Of a stretch of DNA of 23,171 bases, positions 16,937-23,171 are shown one piece after another. The notes under the pieces were generated by a model, which did not search any database, had not been told where the DNA came from, and worked only from the letters and a program-made list of their open reading frames with translations. How positions within the stretch are numbered: the first letter of the stretch is position 1; every line of letters begins with the position of its first letter. The DNA is from Porphyra umbilicalis. Taxonomy: Eukaryota > Rhodophyta > Bangiophyceae > Bangiales > Bangiaceae. The stretch is taken from contig KV919319.1 in assembly GCA_002049455.2 (NCBI GenBank), positions 1-23,171 of the forward strand, written 5' to 3'. The translations under genes and the position numbers were made by a program.

Positions 16937-18890
16937 GTCGGCCGCCGCGCCAACGCCGCCGCATCCGCCGCCCGCCACCGCCGGCGCGGACGCGTCAATC
17001 CGCGCGGCGGCGGCGGCGACGAACCCTCTTTGGCTCGCGTGGCGGGAGCCCGACGAGTGGCGGCGCGCCGCCGTGCCACCGCCGCCGCCCGCGGCGGGCG
17101 GCACGGGCCACGGCGTCGGCTGCGGACCGTCGACGCTGTCGCGACCGCGGGCGGCAACTGCCGCGTCGGCGCGCGCCGGCGGCGGCGACGCGGAGCGCTG
17201 GCGCGGTGCCCGGGCGGCGGTGCGGGCGCGGCGGCCGGCGCGGGGCGACGACGATGATCGGGGATCGGTGGGGGGGCGCGCCGCGGCGGACGCCGGCGGA
17301 CTGGCCGCTGCGGCGGCGCCCGTCGCCGCCGTCAGTGGCGGCGGCGCTGGCGTGAGCGGCGACGGCGGGGACGGCGGGGCGGAGCGGGGGGGGCCACCTG
17401 CGGTGTGGGGGCGCGGGGGGGGGGCGGTGGTGACGCTCTTGCCAGTGCCGCCTGCGCATCGGTCGCGGCGGCGGAGCGCCCCGGCGTGGGCGACGGAGGT
17501 GGGGACGGCGGCGGGGGTGTCGCCTGTGCGTCGACGCCTCCCCGGGCGCCGGGGCGGCGCGCGTCGCCGGCGCCGCGCTGCCGCGGCCGCCGTCGTTTCC
17601 GTCGGGCCGCCCGGCGTCGCAGCCCGTCGGGGCGGTGGGGATCTCCACAAGCCCCGCCGCCCCGTGCCCGTCGGCCACCGCCTGCGCCGCCGTCGGCGGC
17701 GCCTTGGCCACGGGCAGCCGCCACCGCAGCGGCGGCGACGCGGGCAACGGCGCCGCGGGGCGGCCTGCGCCCGCCGCCAGTGCGGCCCGCCCCCCCGCTC
17801 GCACCACGGACCCGTCAGGCGACGCCGCGGTGGCCTTCGGCGGCGGTGGCGGCGCGGCGGGCGCGTCGGCCGCAGGCGCGGCTGCGCCTGCACCCTCCGG
17901 CGGGGCCTCTGCCGTGTCTGCCGCCGCGGGCGCGTCGGCGGGCGGCGCCGACGGCGGCCGCCGGCGGAGCGACCGCGACGGCCGCCGCCGCTCCCGCCGC
18001 CCGTCGGCGGCGGCTGCGTCGCCGAGCGGCCGCCCCGCGGGCGGCCGCGGCCCTGCGTCGGCGCTGCCGCGGCGACGTGGCGGGGAGAAACGTGTGAGCA
18101 GTGCACCACTCCTGACGCCGCCACCGCCGTTGACGCCGCGCTGGCGCGCGCATTGCGCCGCGGCACCACTGTGGCGGCGCTGGCGGCCCCACCTCCCCCA
18201 TCCAGACCGACGCGCAGCCGTTGATGCCGCCGCTCCCCACCACGAACAGCGTGGACGGTGCGCCGGCATTGCCGCCGCCGCATCCCTTGCCACTGCGCAG
18301 CCGCGTGCCTTGGAGGCGGCGTCGATCCCGCCCGAACCCCAAGCGACGAGCGGCCACTGCCGCTTCCGCGACCTGCCGCCAGAGGTAGCGGCCAGGCGCC
18401 GCGGTTGCCACAGCCGCCACTCTTGACGCCGCACGGCAGCGCGCGATGCACAGCGGCGCCACCGCGGCGGCGGCGGCGACCGCCCCCCCATCCCCACCGA
18501 CGCGCGGCCGTTCCACGTCCACAGAGGAGTGGCGGGTGCAGCTGCTGCGCGTCGCCACCGCCGCCGCCTCCGTTGTCGCTGCCGCCGCCATCGTCGCTGC
18601 AGCCGCCTCCGCCGCCGCTGCCGCCACCTCCACCGCCGACGCCACCGCCACCGCCACCGCCACGACCGCCGTCGAGGGCGAAGTGCGGGTGGCGGGTGGG
18701 GGTGGGGCCATATAGTGCCCTCTGTCCCAGCACACGGGTCGGTGAGGGGGGGGGGGGGTGTCCGCGCCGGCTGCTGCCTGCCCATTCGGCCTGCCGCCGC
18801 CGCCATTGCCGGTCCCACGACGACCCGCCTCACGATCGGTCCACAATGGCATCCGCCACCAGCGTAGAGCCCCCCCTCCGCACATCAATA
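16360..18890. other. GC-only low-complexity island of about 2.5 kb
   Basis: A, and to a lesser degree T, are scarce, and the DNA is dominated by gcc/ggc/cgc triplets. It includes a (cgc)n run of about ten units near 16904-16932 and homopolymers of C (15 at about 16461-16475) and G (about 13 near 18745). Because stop codons need A and T, most frames on both strands are open for hundreds of codons (minus 16628-18733 is 701 codons, minus 16995-18833 is 612, plus 16722-18224 is 500). All code Ala/Pro/Arg/Gly mixtures, so length is not evidence of coding. The edges are abrupt: AT-richer DNA lies on both sides (before 16360 and after 18890). Confidence 0.85.
18109..18520. repeat. Diverged direct duplication inside the GC island
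   Basis: The words 'actcctgacgccgc' (about 18109) and 'actcttgacgccgc' (about 18418), and 'ccatccagaccgacgcgcag' (about 18197) and 'ccatccccaccgacgcgcgg' (about 18488), repeat in the same order with an offset of about 291-310 bases. This suggests part of the island grew by segmental duplication as well as triplet expansion. Confidence 0.5.
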
Positions 18891-18930
18891 TAATATTGGG
18901 GTCATCCCCGGGGTAAAGGACGGCCCCCAA

Positions 18931-18975
18931 CCAATCATTATTCTGTAAAATCAAGGGGAAAGGAGCATATAAAAG
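18931..18975 (+). promoter_or_regulatory. CCAAT box and TATA box, candidate Pol II promoter
   Basis: CCAAT at 18931-18935 and a perfect TATAAAAG at 18968-18975 are 33 bases apart, directly after the GC island. Transcription would start near 19000 on the plus strand. The first plus frames downstream (19256-19459, 19347-19547) are short, so the product is unknown. It could also be the core of a solo long terminal repeat. Confidence 0.35.
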
Positions 18976-20225
18976 GACACACGGCTTTTATCCAATGAGA
19001 AGCATCGACACCTGTCGCCGACGGGCAGAGTTACTGTCAGCATCACGGTCTGTCAGATAGGGCAACGCAGAGTGGATCGCCAGATCAGCTGACAGCCAGA
19101 AGATCTGGAGAACGAGATCAGGAGCCCCGCAGAGCCCCGTCGGATTGGCAATGCGGGCGATATTTCGGTCTCATGACGCTGCAGAGCCCTTGTCACGATC
19201 GGAGAAACCGCTTTGAGATTCTTGTGCCGCAATTGAGAAGCGGCCCGAGCGCGGTATGCTCGGATTCATCCCGAATTTGCGGAAAAGTAGCCCACGCCGC
19301 TGGGACTTGGCCACACGCAGCGCTTTCCCATTGACTTTGCCACGGAATGGTCGATGCAGTCGAAATCTGGGGAGCACCAATCTGTCAACAGTCCGTCTCC
19401 AGCCTGAAATCGCACATTGCCCGGGAGCACCATGCGGTGGGGCTCTCGAAACACTCTGAAGTAACCGAACAAGCACGTTGGCAGAACCGCCGACGAGGTC
19501 AGTTGCCACAGAGCGGGAAGGTCAGTGGCGGCAGCCGACTTCCGTGAGGGAAAACGGCGCCATGAAATGGGGCGGGCGCCGGCTGGAGCCGCGAGCCACA
19601 GGGTAGACGACCGCAGCGGGGCGGTAGCGCCCTTGCCACAGCGGACGGGGGCGGCAGCCGTGGCCGCCGCCAGCGCTGGCAGGCGCCGGCCAAAGTGGAA
19701 ATGGGGGCGGTCGCCACAGCCGCTCGCAGCAGTGGTGGTCGATGGCAGCAGGAGGGGGTGTATGACGCAGCCGGCTGGGGAGGCGATGGCCCGATGGCAT
19801 CAACGGGCAGTGGCAGTAGCCGCAGACGGTGTGACCAAGACGCGGTCAGCGGGCGCGGCCGGGCCGCGGCGTCAGGCACAACAGGGGGAGGGCCAACGCA
19901 GGCGAGTTGATAGCTGCGTGAGAATATGGAGACGGATAGTAGCATAGAGAGAAACGCGGCGCGCGCTGATCGACAGCGGCGCCAGGACTCAGCCACTTCT
20001 CGCGCTGAAGCCATCAGGGCATAAGAAACAGCACCAGCGTTCATCTTCACCGGCCTTGGGCGTCGAGGGGAGCAACGTCACTAGGGGAAACAAAGTCACT
20101 GAGATGACGAGGGAGCGCCGGCCATAGTCGCGGGCCCCTCAAGCATTTGACCAGACGCTGCCGCATGGGCTTTCGCCGCGTCGTTTGCGGTAGCTGACAG
20201 AACGTGCCACATGAGTCACCTGACG
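18976..20225. other. Region with weak ORFs only
   Basis: The plus frame 19347-19547 contains APICQQSVSSLKSHIAREHH, which looks like a C2H2 finger lacking its first Cys. Minus frames over the same DNA (19171-19509 and 19266-19472) compete with it. The minus frame 19499-20050 starts with a plausible helix-rich part (ALMASAREVAESWRRCRSA) and then becomes Pro/Arg-rich low complexity, as does its antisense. I do not call any of these as genes. Confidence 0.4.
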
Positions 20226-20712
20226 TCAGGCGGAATTCGCCGCTGCTGCAGCGGCGGGCGTGCCCGTGGCTCCGCTCGCGGCCAGGTACCCCTTCGCAGT
20301 ATCCACTGCGGCATATATTTGTCTGCTGTCAAAGACGTCCGAAAACATGGCGCGCATGCCGTCGGTGACAGCCTGACGCCTGCCGTCGCGCCTGGAAATC
20401 TCGGGGTCGACAGCGAAGCCAGAGCGTGGTTCAGCACCGGCATGTGCAAAGAGCGCTTCGCGTCGACCGTTGCCACCTCCCCTGGTCAGCGGCGTTCTGC
20501 GCTACACTAGAAACGTAGCAGCCCAGATGGTCGTGCGTCTGAGCGGGTTAAACGGGCCCGTCTGGAATAAAGTCGAGGACTGCAGCTTTCTGCACTAGAT
20601 GCATCCGCAAGTATTCGTTGCCCACGCGGAAAGTGGCCTCACATCCATGCGGCAACACAGGCAGGCCGACCCCGCTGGGGCGGCCGTCCCGTCCGTGCGC
20701 TCGGTAGTCTCG
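20226..20712 (-). CDS. Hypothetical protein, proposed two exons (20554-20712, 20226-20501)
   Basis: The minus frame from 20712 (after a TGA) codes a protein-like segment (CEATFRVGNEYLRMHLVQKA, then AVLDFIPDGP). Skipping 20553-20502 (GTTTAA...GTGTAG, 52 bases, phase 0 on both sides) removes the TAA at 20548. It joins a 91-codon frame with RRDGRRQAVTDGMRAMFSD, VFDSRQIYAAVDTAKGYL and a Gly/Ala-rich end at TGA 20226-20228. The 5' end is not seen: the first in-frame ATG is within the first exon (in LRMHL), so a further upstream exon or a truncated gene is likely. No domain is recognised. The intron is shorter than the plus-strand ones and is unproven. Confidence 0.35.
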
Positions 20713-21199
20713 TCAAAGACCCCGGAAGCAAGCGCCAAGACGCACACACACAACTGGTGTGGGCGGCAAAGAAAAGCCGCAAACACGACACAGCGTTGTG
20801 AGGCTCAACGTTTACTTGCCTCCCTCGGGGGTTCGGGACCGCTCTGCTGTCCCGCTCAGATATATTCACCGGTCCCCGTCCCTCAACCCTCAGGGGAACC
20901 CTCTCCAGTCGGCCAAGAACACGGGCCAAACGCGGGCCACACCCGCCAGCGGGGCGTGCCCAAGACCCAATCAAAACACGCCAACAAGAATCCCCGAGGC
21001 GAGGGTGAGATGCACCAAGCATATCAAATAAGAATTCCCACAACGAAAAGAACAGAGCAAGGGCGCGGCCATAACTCAGCCGACCGTTGAGTGGTATGTC
21101 CGGGAATCACAAGTGGGTCATTCCAACCACTATCCGATCACGCGGAATTGGCCTCGTGATTGCTCGGAAATCGCTTAGTCCAGCTAATCCCGGGAAGCA
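20713..21199. other. No supported gene
   Basis: Plus frame 20599-21090 and minus frame 20639-21043 overlap each other. Both are basic/Pro-rich and have no domain. The segment may hold more of the minus-strand gene at 20226-20712, but I could not place an exon. Confidence 0.4.
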
Positions 21200-21229
21200 C
21201 GGATCTCGGCCTTACTTAGCCGAGCTCCG
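21200..21229. other. Perfect-stem hairpin with one internal mismatch
   Basis: cgga-t-ctcggc and gccgag-c-tccg pair around an 8-base loop (cttactta), giving ten pairs with one mismatch. The sequence ggttcgaccc follows at 21230 and resembles a Pol III B box, but the surrounding DNA does not fold as a tRNA. It lies about 590 bases upstream of the Gag-like start. Confidence 0.6.
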
Positions 21230-21473
21230 GGTTCGACCCGCCCGAAGGGCGTAACCGTCTGTGGACCATCCAATTAAATGGCTCCATCAGCCGTCAAATC
21301 TCGCAGGCCTACGTGTGGCCATGCTGCCACATTTCCCCCTTCTCAAGGGTCAGCCGCCCCAGCTGACCTGGAACGGACGAGTGGTCCGCGAGGAGAGGGT
21401 GTGACGGCTGTTTCAGGCCCCCTCTACGTTGAGGGTGCAGGGCGCGCGGGGTCGTTGCGCCTTTGATGGTGGA

Positions 21474-21548
21474 GGCGCAGGGGACACTCTTCCCCTGTGC
21501 CTGCTGCGTGGAGGTGGCCTCGCCTGTGTGGGGCGCAGGGGACACTCT
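21474..21548. repeat. Direct repeat of ggcgcaggggacactct
   Basis: The 17-base word occurs at 21474 and 21532, 58 bases apart, in the leader of the Gag-like frame. The DNA between them is partly similar too (cctgtgcc/cgtgtgcc after each). Confidence 0.7.
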
Positions 21549-21617
21549 GCCCGTGTGCCGGCCCCGTGGTTGAGGTCAGGAGGGGTGAATGGCTGTACGG
21601 TTCACTCACGCACTCGT

Positions 21618-21672
21618 ACACCGACCCAATTAAGCGGTCGGTGTGAGGCGGCAGCCTCACTCGGGCTGCCGC
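21618..21672 (+). promoter_or_regulatory. Tandem hairpins with two mutually exclusive pairings
   Basis: Stem 1 is acaccgacc/ggtcggtgt (21618-21626 with 21636-21644), nine perfect pairs. Stem 2 is gtgaggc/gcctcac (21643-21649 with 21654-21660), seven pairs around ggca. Stem 3 is gcggcagcc/ggctgccgc (21648-21656 with 21664-21672), nine pairs. Stems 2 and 3 share bases and cannot form together, and stem 2 also overlaps the end of stem 1. They end 150 bases before the ATG at 21822. A role in RNA structure (translation, packaging or frameshift control) is inference. Confidence 0.6.
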
Positions 21673-21821
21673 ACATCGTCCATCACGCGCGTCGTCCGCG
21701 GACACGCGCGGCTCTCGTCTTCCCCCCAGTCCCTCTGGGTCCCCCCTCACTCGGGTGGCCTTCTCTCTGCTCCCCTTCCCCCCCCCTTCCACGTTTTCCC
21801 CTTACTCGGGTGCAACGGGAG

Positions 21822-23171
21822 ATGTCGGCGGCGGCTACTCCTGCGCCGGACTCGCTCGACGAGGAGCCGCTCGCGGGCATGGACATCGACGGGGCGGCGG
21901 CCGGGGCGCCGTCCTTGACGCCACAGTCGGCGTTGCCCCCCGTGGTGCGCGGGGCAGGCGATCCTACTCCTCCGCCTCCCCCTTCCGTGGCGACGCCCGA
22001 GTCGGGTGTCCATCAAGGTGTCGCGGCGTCAGCGACGCCAGGCCAAGCGGCGGCGATGGCCGTCGAGTCCGGTCGGCCGGAGGACCTCAACTGGTGGGTC
22101 CCCCCGAACCACCCTACTTCCATGGGCGGGGGGTGTCATCATCTCTCGATCTACCTCGCCTTCCCCGACTCGGAGCAGGTGAAGGAGTGGAACCGCCGAC
22201 TCGCGCGCTTCCCCCGGCACGTGGTTCTCCCTGCCGGGTGGCTGGTGGACCTGCCCGCCCTACTCGAGCGGGAGGATTGGGGTCGCCTCGACCCGGTACG
22301 TTGGTGTCTTGTCCATAGTACGGGCGCCACCGAGCTGGCGGCGGACCAACCGGTTGTCGATTGGCGTTGGTGATGTCGGGCCCCGCCCTACTTGGCGACG
22401 GGGGACCCGCATGTGAACCACCCGTCCACCCGCCATGCGTTTTGCTGGCCGCTCGACGAGCGGTACCTCGTCTCGGTTCTCCAACTGGAATTCCGCCGCA
22501 CCCGGGACTACCGGCGCGGCAAGTATGTCGTCCTGCCCAAGTGGTGGCAGGATATGGAGGTCCCGATGGGCTTCCCGGCGATGCTCCCCCGCTTCCTCGC
22601 GTACTAATCGTCGCGGATGCGGCCGAATGAGGAGAGGCACCGAGTCTATGCCATCCTCGCGACGCAGTGGGTCGTCGAGGTGGCCTCCGTTTGGGTGGCT
22701 TCCCTCAAGGTGAAGGGGTATCTGCGGCACTTGTCTAATGCCTTGGTCGAGGGGATGTGTACTCTTACCTCTGCTCGCCTGGGCGATGGGCGGGACGGCG
22801 ACTATGCCGAGCTACTCGAGGAGATGATCATCCTCCACAACTTGTTGGACTGGGTGTCGGTCCAACCTTTCCTCCGTCAGACTGCAGCGGAGGGGACGGA
22901 CGCGGCGACGCGTGGCTTCGTCCATTGCTTCTGCGGGCTCTCGAAGGGCAAGTTGCTCCTTCGAGAGAGCCTGGGGGTTGACTCATACCCTTATGGCCCC
23001 GGCATTGGCGCACAGTCGCCGCCGCCGGCCAGTGGGTGGGTGGTGTCGGGGAAGCGCCCGGCGCCCCCCAGGAACACGGAGCGACGGGTCACTTACCCCC
23101 CTCCGCCCAAGCGTAGCTTCCGCGGCCACGGGTCCGCCAACCAAGCTGGTACCTCTCGCGCCGGGACGCCC
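21822..23171 (+). pseudogene. Retrotransposon Gag-like frame, two in-frame stops, open at the window edge
   Basis: The first in-frame ATG after the structured leader is 21822. One frame runs to the edge of the window (450 codons), interrupted by TGA 22371-22373 and TAA 22605-22607 with no frameshift. The order is an acidic/Pro-rich N-terminus (MSAAATPAPDSLDEEPLAG), a Trp/His-rich globular part (EDLNWWVPPNHP, LSIYLAFPDSEQVKEWNRRL), a second globular part (HAFCWPLDERYLVSVLQLEF, VLPKWWQDMEVPMGF), a helical part (HRVYAILATQWVVEVASVW, YAELLEEMIILHNLLDW), and a basic Pro-rich tail (PPPPKRSFRGHGSANQ). That layout resembles capsid plus nucleic-acid-binding tail of LTR or DIRS-type elements, but no zinc knuckle is reached before the edge and no protease or polymerase is visible. 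The family is therefore tentative. The last part, ATG 22617 onward, is intact. Confidence 0.45.

Noticed and set aside
16628..18833. Very long minus-strand ORFs (701 and 612 codons) as genes
   Set aside because: The DNA is nearly free of stop-codon bases, several frames on both strands are equally long, and all give low-complexity Ala/Pro/Arg/Gly sequence.
20219..20230. cctgacgtcagg perfect palindrome (CRE-like TGACGTCA) as a regulatory site
   Set aside because: It overlaps the stop codon of the proposed minus-strand gene and has no promoter context; a 12-base palindrome can occur by chance.
21120..21245. tRNA or 5S rRNA gene suggested by ggttcgaccc and gctcggaaatcgcttag
   Set aside because: The T-stem does not pair around the loop, no acceptor stem encloses it, and alignment to 5S is only a few short words.
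4642..23171. Alternative genetic code with stops read as sense
   Set aside because: TAA, TAG and TGA all appear both inside frames and as plausible terminators, and the interrupted frames are largely transposon remnants; decay explains them more simply.

Overview
This window looks like nuclear DNA of a GC-rich single-celled eukaryote (an alga, stramenopile, haptophyte or amoeba would all fit; the sequence does not decide). The reasons are probable spliceosomal introns that restore reading frames, a AATAAA signal 54 bases after a stop codon, remnants of PiggyBac and IS630/Tc1-mariner transposons of eukaryotic type, several unrelated minisatellites, and no bacterial operons, Shine-Dalgarno-led genes or tRNA/rRNA genes that I could find. 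Gene density is low and many reading frames are interrupted. It reads as an accessory, transposon-rich region.

Layout. 1-480 is a 108-base tandem repeat. It lies at the 3' end of a long minus-strand frame (479-2317), which is preceded by a 151-codon minus-strand ORF (2443-2898). Upstream of these are a 162-base tandem repeat (2943-3430), a purine-rich tract (3438-3562) and a 98-base duplication (3766-3961). A probable two-exon plus-strand gene with a following frame occupies 4642-5672. Short repeats lie at 5909-5956 and 6000-6250, and a C-rich minisatellite with higher-order structure at 7216-8112.

A probable three-exon plus-strand gene (8445-10189) has a Cys/His cluster and ends in a AATAAA. 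Next comes a 654-base foldback structure (10290-10943), whose right arm is the 3' end of a decayed minus-strand IS630/Tc1-mariner transposase (10848-12101). A diverged direct duplication (12572-13215) is followed by a heavily broken minus-strand PiggyBac transposase (13677 to about 14950).

16360-18890 is a GC-only low-complexity island open in most frames on both strands, followed by a CCAAT/TATA pair at 18931-18975. A probable two-exon minus-strand gene lies at 20226-20712. The window ends in a structured leader (21200-21672) and a retrotransposon-Gag-like frame (21822 to the right edge) with two in-frame stops.

The genes do not form an evident pathway. The common thread is mobile-element decay and repeat expansion. 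The least ordinary items are the foldback whose two arms encode the same transposase tail, the higher-order C-tract minisatellite, the in-frame 108-base repeat, and mutually exclusive hairpins upstream of the Gag-like frame. All family calls are by eye from motifs, and introns are inferred from splice signals and frame agreement, not from transcripts.
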